Program-made: the position numbers and the translations under genes
The notes under the pieces: model-generated
Told to the model about the DNA's origin: nothing
Databases searched by the model: none
What the model saw: only the letters and a program-made list of their open reading frames with translations
Origin: Bacteroidaceae bacterium
GTDB taxonomy: Bacteria > Bacteroidota > Bacteroidia > Bacteroidales > Bacteroidaceae
Length of the DNA: 64,000 nt
Direction of reading: 5' to 3'
Assembly (NCBI GenBank): GCA_024401305.1
Contig: JAKSLI010000009.1
Coordinates: 1 to 64,000, forward strand
Shown here: positions 25,360 to 33,936 of the stretch, one piece after another
Layout of the letters: the number at the start of each line of letters is the position of its first letter
Numbering within the stretch: the stretch's first letter is position 1

Positions 25360-26095
25360 TATGTACGAGGAGTTTGACGCACGCGTAGAGAAGTTCCTGC
25401 GCAAGCAGATGACCGAAGCCGAAGAGCAGCAGCTCAAGGACGAGTTGGCAGCCGACCCTGACAAGAAGTCGCGTGCCAGGGCAATGGCGCTCATGGCAAG
25501 CCAGATGAGAGACATCCGCAGACAACAGGAAACAGCCGCCGTACAGCAAATGTCCAGCATGAGCGAAACTGAGTTCCGCAAGAAATTTGTAAATCATACG
25601 TCATACATCAAAAATCATAAATACAGATGGTTCTCCATTGCAGCCTGCATGATAGGAGTGCTTACCATTGGTGGCATACAATACAACGCCTACAATCGTA
25701 CCACAGCACTCGGCGACACATACTATAATCTTGTATCAAGCGACATATCCAGTCAGCGTGGAGACATTGATGCCCAAAGCGTGTCAAACATGCAGAAACT
25801 CTTCGGCATGGTAGCCAAAGGCGAAAATCTTGACGCAACCATCGCCAGCCTCCGCAAGCTATACGAGGCAACCAGCAACTATGCGCAGCCTAATTACGAA
25901 TTAGGCATTAATTACGCATTATACCGCCAAACCATTGCTTGGAACCTTGCTCTCGCCCACCTTAAGGACGGCGACCGCGATGCAGCAAGGGAAATCCTCA
26001 CCACAATCATTGCCGAGAACGACCCTGACAAAGCCATCTCCAAGAGTGCCAACAAACTCATCAGCGAGATTGCAGACATCCCATCTCTGTGGTAG
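25343..26095 (+). CDS. Membrane protein, probable anti-sigma factor-like partner
   Basis: 250 residues, overlapping the sigma gene by 17 bases, which points to coupled translation. The cytosolic N-terminus is acidic and helical (YEEFDARVEKFLRKQMTEAE), as in anti-sigma domains that clasp sigma. One membrane helix (RWFSIAACMIGVLTIGGI, about 92-112) precedes an outer part with TPR-like helices (LRKLYEATSNYAQPNYELGI, TIAWNLALAHLKDGDRDAAR). The role is inferred from gene order and topology; no zinc-binding HCC motif is visible, so it is not a classic ZAS domain. Confidence 0.55.
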   Translation: MTQEIDMYEEFDARVEKFLRKQMTEAEEQQLKDELAADPDKKSRARAMALMASQMRDIRRQQETAAVQQMSSMSETEFRKKFVNHTSYIKNHKYRWFSIAACMIGVLTIGGIQYNAYNRTTALGDTYYNLVSSDISSQRGDIDAQSVSNMQKLFGMVAKGENLDATIASLRKLYEATSNYAQPNYELGINYALYRQTIAWNLALAHLKDGDRDAAREILTTIIAENDPDKAISKSANKLISEIADIPSLW

Positions 26096-26201
26096 TGCCT
26101 TTAGCCTTTAGCTTTTAGCCTTCAGCCTCGCGAAGCGAACCCTATGTTTACATTTTGTAGAACTTTGGTATAAAGTAATATATGAACCAAACCTTAACAT
26201 T

Positions 26202-26498
26202 ATGCTAAAGTTTACAACATTCTACACTAAAGACGGAAAGCTGACTCCTGATTCCAGAACCCACATCACCCCACCCGCTGACTCAAAGCTCGTTGGCGAC
26301 GAGGTAGTAGGCAGAAACGCACTAATCGTAGGCAAGGCACTCGAGCTAGCCGGTTACGACATTCCCATGTTCTTCGCTGGAGACATCTCGGAACTCGACT
26401 CCCCAAACCCACAGATCACCATGCATCTCCGTTCCGGCATATATCCCATAGCCGTGACCATGGATGCGAACAACAACTATCTGTTGGATCTGAAATGA
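26202..26498 (+). CDS. Small hypothetical protein
   Basis: 98 residues, no signal peptide or membrane helix. The sequence (MLKFTTFYTKDGKLTP, VVGRNALIVGKALELAGYD, HLRSGIYPIAVTMDANNN) looks like a small folded soluble protein. I do not recognise the family. It is separated from the sigma operon by a GCCTTTAGCC repeat and from the next gene by a 0.4-kb fold-back element. Confidence 0.5.
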   Translation: MLKFTTFYTKDGKLTPDSRTHITPPADSKLVGDEVVGRNALIVGKALELAGYDIPMFFAGDISELDSPNPQITMHLRSGIYPIAVTMDANNNYLLDLK

Positions 26499-26528
26499 CA
26501 CAAATATTTATGTGTTACGAATAAAAAT

Positions 26529-26944
26529 CCGCTTGCAACTCTCCATCTCTCCGCAAGTCCTTTGTAACAACTTGATATTCATTCGTTTACTCCTGCGGAT
26601 AGTTACTTTAACTCTCCACAACTCTCCGCAAACTCTCCGCAATGAGCAGGAAAGTTGCTGTCTCAGCGACCATGATACGTAAGCGACAAGAATGAGTTGT
26701 CAAAAAATTTGAAGCGTGAAGTCAAGAAACTTGTAACGTAAAACTAAGGAATACGCCTCTAAAAATGCATTTTTTGAGGCGTATTCCTTAGAGTTATAAC
26801 CCTTAATCATAAGACTCCTGATTGGTAAGTCCTGTGGAGAGTTTGCGGAGAGTTGCGGAGAGTTCAGACAACTCTACGCAGTTGCAAACAACTATGTTTC
26901 AATCGCTTACAAAGGACCTGCGGAGAGGTGGAGAGTTGTATGCG
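26529..26944. mobile_element. Fold-back (MITE-like) element with central 48-bp hairpin
   Basis: The outer ends, about 37 bases each (26529-26566 and 26908-26944), are imperfect inverted repeats rich in ACTCTCC/GGAGAGT. A second inverted pair lies inside (about 26613-26650 and 26830-26865). In the middle is a perfect 16-bp stem (CTAAGGAATACGCCTC, 26744-26759, with its complement at 26776-26791) whose loop is itself palindromic. No coding potential is seen between 26499 and 27045. Confidence 0.65.
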
Positions 26945-27002
26945 TTTTTTAGTGCTTCAATAAGAAAAACTAACTACGAACCACACATTTCCTTGATTTT
27001 TC

Positions 27003-27033
27003 TTGTCTATTTGCCTTAAAAAGTTTACTTTTG
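27003..27033 (+). promoter_or_regulatory. Promoter of the LytTR/FHA/kinase operon
   Basis: TTG at 27003-27005, a 20-base spacer and TACTTTTG at 27026-27033, 13 bases before the LytTR start. Confidence 0.6.
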
Positions 27034-27045
27034 CACTTATAACTT

Positions 27046-27402
27046 ATGACTCCTATAATTTTCAATACTCGTGACGACCTTGTCAAGATAGACCTTGATA
27101 AGATGGTTTATGCGGAAGCAGACGGCAATTATCTGTATATCACTATGCAGAACGGACTTCGTGTGATGGTTACGATGTCGCTCATTCAGTTTGAGAAACT
27201 GATAGAAAATGCCGTAACTGACAAGACTCGCGGCATGTATATTCGTATAGGAAGAAAGTACATCGTTGACAGGCGTTACATTGTGCAGATTTGCCTCCCA
27301 AAGCAAACGCTGACATTAAGCAATATGGCGACTGATAAGTCCGTGTCATTATCCGTACCAAAGGAGGCATTGAAGGTTCTTAAACAGAAAATGACAGAAT
27401 AG
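27046..27402 (+). CDS. LytTR-type DNA-binding protein
   Basis: 118 residues forming essentially one LytTR domain without a receiver. The hallmarks are there: DLVKIDLDKMVYAEADGNYLY, the central LRVMVTMSLIQFEKLI helix, and IRIGRKYIVDRRYI near the end. LytTR domains bind direct repeats upstream of target genes. Stand-alone forms may act as autorepressors or be controlled by interaction. It is the first gene of a tight operon with FHA, caspase, phosphatase and kinase genes, so it is the best candidate local regulator (inference). Confidence 0.82.
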   Translation: MTPIIFNTRDDLVKIDLDKMVYAEADGNYLYITMQNGLRVMVTMSLIQFEKLIENAVTDKTRGMYIRIGRKYIVDRRYIVQICLPKQTLTLSNMATDKSVSLSVPKEALKVLKQKMTE

Positions 27403-27412
27403 ACAAAACATA

Positions 27413-28090
27413 ATGGAAATAATAGTAGGACGCAAAGGCAATCAGCCTTTCGCAATTACAGAGAAGTCCGTAAGCGGACGCCATCTTAAGGTGGCAAAGC
27501 TTGCGGATGGCAAGGTGGAAATAGAAGATCTCGGCTCTACAAACGGCACCTTTGTCGATGGAGCGAGAATCATCAAGAAGATAGTTACTGAGGACACTAT
27601 AGTGACTCTTGGACCAACGTTTCAGATTCGCATTGGTGATGTGTTGGTTGCAAGCAGCAAGCCTATTGGTGGTCAGCAAAGCAGCACTCAGCAAACCGAA
27701 AATTGTACAACAGAGTTTGAAAAACTAAAGGCAGTATATGACAACTACCAGGCAGAAAAGATAAAGATCCAACAGGAAAATGCAAAGAAGCAGTTCATGC
27801 GCTCGCTGCCGGGTGTTGCTACTACAGTATTGTTTGCCCTTACATTCCTCTTTGGCGATTCGGTAAATGCCATAAAGCCAATAATGGGTGCCATAATGTT
27901 TGGCGGTATAATCTTGTCATCATGGCTCGCCTATAAGGGACAACAGGATAACCCTGTGAAGATGGAGAATCTGAACAAGCAGTTCATGGTAGATTACGTA
28001 TGCCCAAAATGCAAGAGCTTCCTTGGTTTCCTTCCTTTTGAGAACCTGAAGAATAGAGGATGCTGCACAGCTTGCAAAACGAAGTGGTAA
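27413..28090 (+). CDS. FHA domain membrane protein with C-terminal zinc ribbon
   Basis: 225 residues. The FHA domain covers about 1-85, with the phosphothreonine-binding core visible (VGRKGNQPFAI, KSVSGRHLKV, LGSTNGTFVDG). Coiled coil follows at about 100-125, two membrane helices at about 130-175, and a C-terminal CPKCKSFLGFLP...CCTACKTKW zinc-ribbon-like Cys cluster. FHA domains read Thr phosphorylation, so the kinase encoded 3.9 kb downstream in the same operon is the expected partner. It ends 3 bases before the next gene. Confidence 0.85.
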   Translation: MEIIVGRKGNQPFAITEKSVSGRHLKVAKLADGKVEIEDLGSTNGTFVDGARIIKKIVTEDTIVTLGPTFQIRIGDVLVASSKPIGGQQSSTQQTENCTTEFEKLKAVYDNYQAEKIKIQQENAKKQFMRSLPGVATTVLFALTFLFGDSVNAIKPIMGAIMFGGIILSSWLAYKGQQDNPVKMENLNKQFMVDYVCPKCKSFLGFLPFENLKNRGCCTACKTKW

Positions 28091-28093
28091 ATT

Positions 28094-28831
28094 ATGAGAC
28101 AGACATTATTGATAATATTATTCTTGATTTGCGGAATCTGTGCAAATGCTCAAAGAACATTTATCGTAATTGCAGGTATCAATGATTACATCGAACCTTC
28201 TGTCAATGACCTTAGATGCTGTGAGGCTGATGCCGACAGCTACTATGCGCTGATGAGCAAGAAGAAAGATGCCGTCATTCATATATTCAAAGGCCGCAAT
28301 GCTACAAAGCAGAACATACTCTCAACATTGCAGGCGGTATGCCGACAGGCGGGAAGCAACGATGCTGTAGTGTTCTTCTTCTCAGGTCATGGCTATCCGG
28401 GTGGGTTCTGCCCCGTAGATATGAGAAGCAAGGCTACAGGCTTGAGCTATGCAGAGATGCAGACAGCCTTCAAGCAGTGCAAGGCAAGGCGAAAGATGGT
28501 CTTCGCCGATGCTTGCTTCAGTGGCGGTTTGCGCAAGGACAAGTCTTCTGCCGTAAACGAAGCCAGAAATGGCGATGTCATGTTCTTCCTTTCTTCTCGC
28601 ACCAATGAGACGTCGCAAGAGATTCCTGGCGGTAGGAACGGGCAGTTTACGCGTTTCCTCATACGTGGACTTGGAGGCGGTGCTGATGCCGACCGCAACA
28701 GAACAATCACTGCAAAGGAATTATACAATTTCGTGCATCAGGGTGTGGCATATGCTACGGCAGAAAAGCAACATCCGGTAATGTGGGGCAATTTCAACAA
28801 TACGATGCCTATTGTTGTTTGGCAGAAGTGA
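28094..28831 (+). CDS. Caspase family (C14-type) peptidase with EF-hand-like loop, secreted
   Basis: 245 residues. MRQTLLIILFLICGICANAQ is a signal peptide. The p20-like domain has RTFIVIAGINDY, the catalytic His99 in FFFSGHGYPGG and Cys141 in FADACFSGG. Near the C-terminus DADRNRTITAKE fits an EF-hand calcium loop (acidic at positions 1, 3 and 12, Ile at 8) except for Arg at position 6 in place of Gly. Calcium activation is known for many metacaspases, so this may be a built-in sensor (inference). It lies between FHA genes in the kinase operon. It is only distantly similar to the caspase at 23746. Confidence 0.87.
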   Translation: MRQTLLIILFLICGICANAQRTFIVIAGINDYIEPSVNDLRCCEADADSYYALMSKKKDAVIHIFKGRNATKQNILSTLQAVCRQAGSNDAVVFFFSGHGYPGGFCPVDMRSKATGLSYAEMQTAFKQCKARRKMVFADACFSGGLRKDKSSAVNEARNGDVMFFLSSRTNETSQEIPGGRNGQFTRFLIRGLGGGADADRNRTITAKELYNFVHQGVAYATAEKQHPVMWGNFNNTMPIVVWQK

Positions 28832-28941
28832 TTTCGTCAGCCAAACTGGCGGTTTCGTCCGTTATACGGAGAATCATTCTTGATAATAGACCCCAAAGAA
28901 TTACCTTTGCACTCAGAAAAACAATAAAAACTAAAAATACT

Positions 28942-29694
28942 ATGGCAAACGATGACACTTTGTACAGAAACGTTGAGAACGAAGAAGTACAGGAAAAGAA
29001 CGAAAAGAAATCTACAGTAAGTGACAACCTCAAGATGGCTGGTGCAGCGGCTGCTGGTGCAGCAGTCGGTTCTGCCGCTTCTATGGGAGCACAGGCTGCA
29101 ATAAACAATCATGCTGCAGAAACTGCTGAAGCAGAAACTGCCGAAGGTGCAGAAGAAGGCGAAGTGGAAGTTGCTGAAGTGGAAGTTGCTGAAGCGGAAG
29201 CTCCAGCACAGCCACAGGTTGTAGAGCACACGGTTCATCATTATCATAATACTGAGGTACATCATCACCACCATCATGCGGCAACTCCACAGCAGGCAGC
29301 AGCTCCGCAACAACCAGAGGAGCCGATTGCGCAGAACAATGCTCCTGAAGAACCACAGAACATTGAAGATCCAAACATTCAGCAGACAAGCGGTGGCGAG
29401 GACGTTGACATCCGCGTTATTGGTGTGGAGCATGATGTGAACATGAACGGACAGGATGTTGATGTTGCTGTAATCAGCGTGGATGGCCATCAGGGACTTC
29501 TCGTTGATGTTGACCAGGAAGGTACTGCTGATGTAGCTGTTATTGATATTGATGACAGTGGTACTATCTCTGAGAATGAAGTTCAGGACATTTCCGACTA
29601 CAACGTGCCAATGCCTGAGCAGACTTCTGGCGACGACTTCATGCAGGCAAGCGACGATATGCCGGATTATACTAACGATGCAGTAATGGTATAA
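28942..29694 (+). CDS. Acidic, His-rich protein with EF-hand loop
   Basis: 250 residues from the ATG at 28942; a longer frame to 28783 would overlap the caspase gene. Segments: acidic start, Ala/Gly-rich stretch (AAAAGAAVGSAASMGAQA) that could insert in or cross a membrane, Glu/Ala/Val heptads, a His-rich run (VHHYHNTEVHHHHHHAA), a Pro/Gln linker, then a beta-rich domain (GVEHDVNMNGQDVDVAVISV) ending with DIDDSGTISENE (29545-29580), a perfect EF-hand calcium loop. The metal-binding His run and calcium loop suggest a metal-responsive scaffold. I do not recognise a named family. Next gene follows after 5 bases. Confidence 0.6.
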   Translation: MANDDTLYRNVENEEVQEKNEKKSTVSDNLKMAGAAAAGAAVGSAASMGAQAAINNHAAETAEAETAEGAEEGEVEVAEVEVAEAEAPAQPQVVEHTVHHYHNTEVHHHHHHAATPQQAAAPQQPEEPIAQNNAPEEPQNIEDPNIQQTSGGEDVDIRVIGVEHDVNMNGQDVDVAVISVDGHQGLLVDVDQEGTADVAVIDIDDSGTISENEVQDISDYNVPMPEQTSGDDFMQASDDMPDYTNDAVMV

Positions 29695-29699
29695 ATTAT

Positions 29700-30257
29700 A
29701 TGGCAAATACCATAAAAGTAACCTGTCCTACATGCAAGGCGGTATTGACGATACCGTATTATGCCGGTATTGAGGACAGAATGCTCAAATGCTCTATATG
29801 CGGACATCGATCAAAGGTGTCCGTATTCATAGAAGCTGCTATGCCTAAGAATACGGCTCCTGTGACGGATGACGATACCGAGACAGCACTCACATTCAAG
29901 AAGGAAGATCGCACTATCGGATCGCTCTATGTTGGCAGAACGGAATATCCGCTTGTGAAAGGCGTGAACACCGCTGGCAGAAACGCCCCAACCTGTGAAG
30001 CAAGCATAAAACTGGATGTGACAGACAAGTATATGAGTCGCGTCCAGGTTCGCATTACGGTGAAGGAAGGTGGCAGCGGTTTGGAGCATCACATTGAAAG
30101 CCTGAACGACAGAAACCTCGTTAAGGTCAATGGCAATAATGTTGGCATAGGCGAGGTGCTTTGTCTCTCATGGGGCGACAAGCTGCTCATGGGCTCAACG
30201 GAAGTGCTCTTCCAGCGTCCACGATACTTTGAGGATGCTACGGAATATACAAAGTAG
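29700..30257 (+). CDS. FHA domain protein with N-terminal zinc finger
   Basis: 185 residues. A CPTCKAVLTIPYYAGIEDRM...CSICG zinc-finger-like start (as in MJ0042-type fingers) precedes a linker and an FHA domain at about 75-170 (VGRTEYPLVKGVNTAGRNAP, KYMSRVQVRI, HHIESLNDRNLVKVNGNNVG). No membrane helix, so cytosolic. It should bind a phosphorylated partner of the operon kinase. The neighbouring phosphatase gene begins after 76 bases containing a small hairpin and a dispersed repeat. Confidence 0.8.
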   Translation: MANTIKVTCPTCKAVLTIPYYAGIEDRMLKCSICGHRSKVSVFIEAAMPKNTAPVTDDDTETALTFKKEDRTIGSLYVGRTEYPLVKGVNTAGRNAPTCEASIKLDVTDKYMSRVQVRITVKEGGSGLEHHIESLNDRNLVKVNGNNVGIGEVLCLSWGDKLLMGSTEVLFQRPRYFEDATEYTK

Positions 30258-30315
30258 TTTCGCAAGCCGAAAGCTTGCGAAGGCTAATGGCTAATAGCTA
30301 ATGGCTAATGGCCTC
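30258..30315. repeat. Hairpin plus GCTAATGGC dispersed repeat
   Basis: TTCGCAAGC pairs perfectly with GCTTGCGAA (30259-30281), followed by four GCTAATGGC/GCTAATAGC units. The same unit family is at 19334 and 26095. Confidence 0.5.
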
Positions 30316-30333
30316 AAGTAAAACTTGAATAAA

Positions 30334-31320
30334 ATGGAATTCAAACTAAGAAAGCCGATAGGCTACTCTCATATTGGTCGCAAGGATCAGCAGGAAGATG
30401 CTGTATGGCCGCTTTTTGAGGATGTCACTGCCGACAACCGTTGCATCGTTCTTTGTGATGGCGTTGGTGGCAGTGAGCATGGTGAGGTTGCAAGCCAGAA
30501 CTCCTCTCGCATCATTGGTGAGCACCTTTCCAAGGCAATTGCCGCAAAAGGTGTTGTTGAAGAAAGCGACGTGCAGATAGCTGTGGAGAAGGCTTACGCT
30601 TTTCTGGAAAGCATAGACAAGGACGGAAGTGAGGATAGATGCACGATGGCAACTACCCTCACTTGCGTATGTCTGCATGGCAATGGCGTGCTTGCTGCCC
30701 ACATGGGCGACAGCCGCATATACCATGTCCGCCCTAATGTCGGCATTCTCTATCGCAGTGCCGACCATTCTCTGGTACAGGCATTGCTGCAAGCAGGCGA
30801 ACTTACTCCGGAGGAAGCTAAGACCTTCCCACGAAAGAACGTCATTACCAAGGCTATCCAGCCTCACTCTGCGCATCTTTCGGCAGAGGTGCAGAACATC
30901 ACCGATGTTAAGTCGGGCGATTATCTCTTCCTTTGTTGCGACGGTGTACTTGAAAACCTTACCGACGAACGCCTCACAGAGGTGCTTTCCATGACGTGCT
31001 CCGATGCAGAGAAACTCAAGCTCATAGAAGCAGAGAGCATCGACAAGACTCGCGACAACTACACAGCCTACCTCATTCCTATAGAAAAGGTGGAGGGTGA
31101 GGTCACGGAAGACTATGTTGACCAGACGGAATATGTGGAGATAACCCATGTGGAGAAAAGCATTGCATCAGAAAACCCAGAGTCTGCAACGGTCCCTCTT
31201 CGTCCGCGGCATAGTACTCCTGCAAAGAGAGAAGGCAAGAAGAACGCCTTCTGGCTATGTTTTATAGCAGCTCTCATCATCATAACCATCATAGTATTTG
31301 TCATCAAGAGTTTAGGATAG
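30334..31320 (+). CDS. PP2C family Ser/Thr phosphatase
   Basis: 328 residues from the ATG at 30334 (an in-frame TTG at 30325 is less likely). PP2C motifs with metal-binding acids are visible: SHIGRKDQQEDAVW, VLCDGVGGSEHGEVAS, MATTLTCV, AHMGDSRIYHV, RSADHSLVQAL, LFLCCDGVLENLTD, TRDNYTAYLI. The C-terminal membrane helix (FWLCFIAALIIITIIVFVI) anchors the enzyme by its tail, with the catalytic domain inside the cell. With the kinase just downstream it forms a reversible phosphorylation pair read by the FHA proteins. Confidence 0.92.
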   Translation: MEFKLRKPIGYSHIGRKDQQEDAVWPLFEDVTADNRCIVLCDGVGGSEHGEVASQNSSRIIGEHLSKAIAAKGVVEESDVQIAVEKAYAFLESIDKDGSEDRCTMATTLTCVCLHGNGVLAAHMGDSRIYHVRPNVGILYRSADHSLVQALLQAGELTPEEAKTFPRKNVITKAIQPHSAHLSAEVQNITDVKSGDYLFLCCDGVLENLTDERLTEVLSMTCSDAEKLKLIEAESIDKTRDNYTAYLIPIEKVEGEVTEDYVDQTEYVEITHVEKSIASENPESATVPLRPRHSTPAKREGKKNAFWLCFIAALIIITIIVFVIKSLG

Positions 31321-31374
31321 AATAAAAACAAAATTCTTAAATTCTTAAATTCTTGATAAAAACATATAAGCATT

Positions 31375-32931
31375 ATGCATCATTTATCATCAGGAACACT
31401 CCTTCAGGGAGGCCGATACGAAATAAAGCGTTTCATAGCTGCAGGAGGTTTTGGCTGCACCTACGAAGGCGTACATACAGGTCTTGACAAGCGTGTGGCA
31501 ATCAAGGAATTCTTCGTAAAAGACTTCTGCAACCGCGACGAGACCACTTCACAGATCACCGTTGGCGTTACGGCAAAGTCAGCTCTCTTCCAAAAGCTAA
31601 GACGTAAGTTTGAGGAAGAGGCTCGCGCTCTTGCGAAACTCAATCACCCAAGTATTGTCAAGGTCTCAGATGTATTCAACGAGAACGGCACATCATACTA
31701 TGTGATGGACTATATCGATGGTCCTTCACTGAAGAACATTGTTGATACCAAAGGACCTCTCACTGAAACAGACGCCGTCAGATATATCCTTCAAGTTGCG
31801 GATGCTTTGGAGTATGTCCACAAGAACAATCGCTTGCACCTTGATGTCAAGCCAGGCAACATCATGATCAACGCCGAAGGCAAAGCGCAGCTCATTGACT
31901 TCGGTGCCAGCAAGCAGTATGAGGAGGAATCAGGCGAGAATACTTCCACCGTTGCAGGTTTTACCGTCGGCTACGCCCCAACGGAGCAGATGGGCAACGA
32001 CATCAAGACCTTCACTCCTGCAACTGATGTATATTCCCTCGGTGCTACGCTCTACAACATACTTTCTGGCATCAAACCGATAAGTGCTGCAACCATATCG
32101 AGTGGTGAGAAGCAGAAGCCTCTGCCTCCGCACATTTCTATGGTTACCCGCAATGCCATTGAGAAGGCTATGCAGATAAACAAGAACCTTCGCCCGCAGA
32201 GCATGGCGGAGTTCAAGGAACTGTTTGAAGCATCAGACGACACCGTACTTCCTGAGAAGGATAACGATGATACCGTTTATGCAGGAATGGTAGAAAAACC
32301 AACAGAGAAGAGTAGCAAGAAAGGTTCTAATAGTTCAAGTAGCTCAAATGAATCAAGCAGTAGGGCGAAGATTTCTGAGCCGAAACAGGAACCGAAACCA
32401 GAGCCACAACCAACTCCCAAACCAAAGACTGAACAAAAAACATCATCCAAGAAAATCCCTTGGATAGCAATAGCTGTGGTGGTTTGTGTTATCGGTTTTA
32501 TAGCATGGCTTTCTTCTGGCACAGAAGAACCTGTTCCTTCGGATAATGAAACTCCAAAAGTAGAACAGAAACAAGTAGAGCATGTTGCCGGTCAAACCTT
32601 CAAAGATGCAGGCGGTCAGGATTACACTTACACTGGCGAAGTCGTTGATGGTAAGCCTAATGGCAAAGGTACAGGTCTTTATGAATATGGCACTTATACT
32701 GGAGAATACAAGAATGGACTAAGAGAAGGTAAAGACGGTACCTTTGAATCTAAAAATGGTTCAAACAAGTATAAAGGCTCTTTCAAGAACGACCAGTACG
32801 AAAAAGGCAAACTTACCCTGACTGCCGACGGCTCTTATTTTGAAGGAACATTCAGCAAAGGTCAACCATACAACGGTAAGTGGTATAACAAAGACGGCAG
32901 CTTCAACAGTGATGTCGTGAATGGAGAATAA
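31375..32931 (+). CDS. Ser/Thr protein kinase with membrane helix and C-terminal MORN repeats
   Basis: 518 residues. Kinase domain at about 10-285: Gly loop AAGGFGCTYEGVHT, Lys in VAIKEFF, catalytic loop LHLDVKPGN (Asp157; the usual HRD Arg is Leu, so a non-RD kinase), and DFGASK. An acidic, Ser-rich linker leads to a membrane helix (WIAIAVVVCVIGFIAWL, about 363-380). The outer part has about four MORN-type repeats (YTGEVVDGKPNGKGTGLYEY, YTGEYKNGLREGKDGTF, YKGSFKNDQYEKG, FEGTFSKGQPYNGKW), which may sense envelope lipids or ligands. The next gene overlaps its end by 11 bases. Confidence 0.92.
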   Translation: MHHLSSGTLLQGGRYEIKRFIAAGGFGCTYEGVHTGLDKRVAIKEFFVKDFCNRDETTSQITVGVTAKSALFQKLRRKFEEEARALAKLNHPSIVKVSDVFNENGTSYYVMDYIDGPSLKNIVDTKGPLTETDAVRYILQVADALEYVHKNNRLHLDVKPGNIMINAEGKAQLIDFGASKQYEEESGENTSTVAGFTVGYAPTEQMGNDIKTFTPATDVYSLGATLYNILSGIKPISAATISSGEKQKPLPPHISMVTRNAIEKAMQINKNLRPQSMAEFKELFEASDDTVLPEKDNDDTVYAGMVEKPTEKSSKKGSNSSSSSNESSSRAKISEPKQEPKPEPQPTPKPKTEQKTSSKKIPWIAIAVVVCVIGFIAWLSSGTEEPVPSDNETPKVEQKQVEHVAGQTFKDAGGQDYTYTGEVVDGKPNGKGTGLYEYGTYTGEYKNGLREGKDGTFESKNGSNKYKGSFKNDQYEKGKLTLTADGSYFEGTFSKGQPYNGKWYNKDGSFNSDVVNGE

Positions 32932-33850
32932 AAATTGTAAGACTATGATATATAAATACTATCCACCTACAAACTATAGTTTTGATGCCCTACAGAAGGG
33001 ATACTTTTATTTCTCAAAAGTGTCAAAACTCAATGACCCATTTGATGCTTCATTCAAGTTGGTAAGAGAATTCAGTGCCTTCTTGGAAAGAACTGAATAC
33101 AAGGAAAATCCAGCCGAAGCCGAAATGCTTATGGGACAATATGGTAGCTGTTCATTTTCATACTTAAGTGACAATAAGAATCTATGGGCGTTGTATGCAT
33201 CTGATTATAAAGGCTTTTGTATAGCTTTTGATGAAGATAAGTTTGATTGCAAAACAGAAATATCTTGGAAAAATCATATTCCTTGTATAGCAGAACACAT
33301 GAACATCAATGCTTTGAGATCTCCATTTCATTGGATGATCAAAGGATCTGTGGACTATGCTGATGTATTGTTGGATTTGGATAACTTTGATAATGTCGCT
33401 TACAGAGAAGGAAATACTGAAGATTATGAGGAGTCAATAATTGAGAACTGTCTTCATGATGAAAAGAAGATGGATAGACTTTTTATAAGATTATGCTTCA
33501 CGAAAGAGGCTGAAGCATGGTCTAGTGAAAAGGAATTCAGACTTCTCATTGGGAATTATAAAAATGCAATGGCGACCATATTCCCGGATTCTGTAATAAC
33601 AGAAGAAAGAGGCTATAAGGTGAGTTTTCCTTATGATTCTGTTAAGCAAATAATCGTTGGACACAATTTTGAAAAGGAAAAAATACCAGAATTGATTAAT
33701 ATTATAACTAAATACCCGAATCTACCATGCTTTATAACTAATCCTTCTAATCCTTGGAAAATTGATTTTATAGAGTTAGATAAAGATAATCTCAAAAAAT
33801 ATTATGACTTAATGGAAAGTTTCTCTATACTGGCATTTGCGAAGAAATAA
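32921..33850 (+). CDS. DUF2971 domain-containing protein
   Basis: 309 residues. IYKYYPPTNYSFDALQKGYF and YFSKVSKLNDPFDASF are typical of DUF2971 proteins, as is CFTKEAEAWSSEKEFRLLIG later. DUF2971 has no proven activity but is common in defence and accessory loci. The ATG at 32921 overlaps the kinase; 32945 (MIYKYY) is an alternative start. The region is much more AT-rich than the kinase gene, so it and the next gene look like later arrivals. Confidence 0.8.
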   Translation: MENKNCKTMIYKYYPPTNYSFDALQKGYFYFSKVSKLNDPFDASFKLVREFSAFLERTEYKENPAEAEMLMGQYGSCSFSYLSDNKNLWALYASDYKGFCIAFDEDKFDCKTEISWKNHIPCIAEHMNINALRSPFHWMIKGSVDYADVLLDLDNFDNVAYREGNTEDYEESIIENCLHDEKKMDRLFIRLCFTKEAEAWSSEKEFRLLIGNYKNAMATIFPDSVITEERGYKVSFPYDSVKQIIVGHNFEKEKIPELINIITKYPNLPCFITNPSNPWKIDFIELDKDNLKKYYDLMESFSILAFAKK

Positions 33851-33936
33851 TATTCTCTATAAACGAAAAAGAGAAATAAACAAAATTGTTTCATTTATTT
33901 TCTTTATTGACACTTGTACTAGTACAAAATGAAAAT

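Noticed and set aside
28783..28941. Longer start for the EF-hand protein
   Set aside because: It would overlap the caspase 3' end and encode an unrelated, non-conserved-looking leader.
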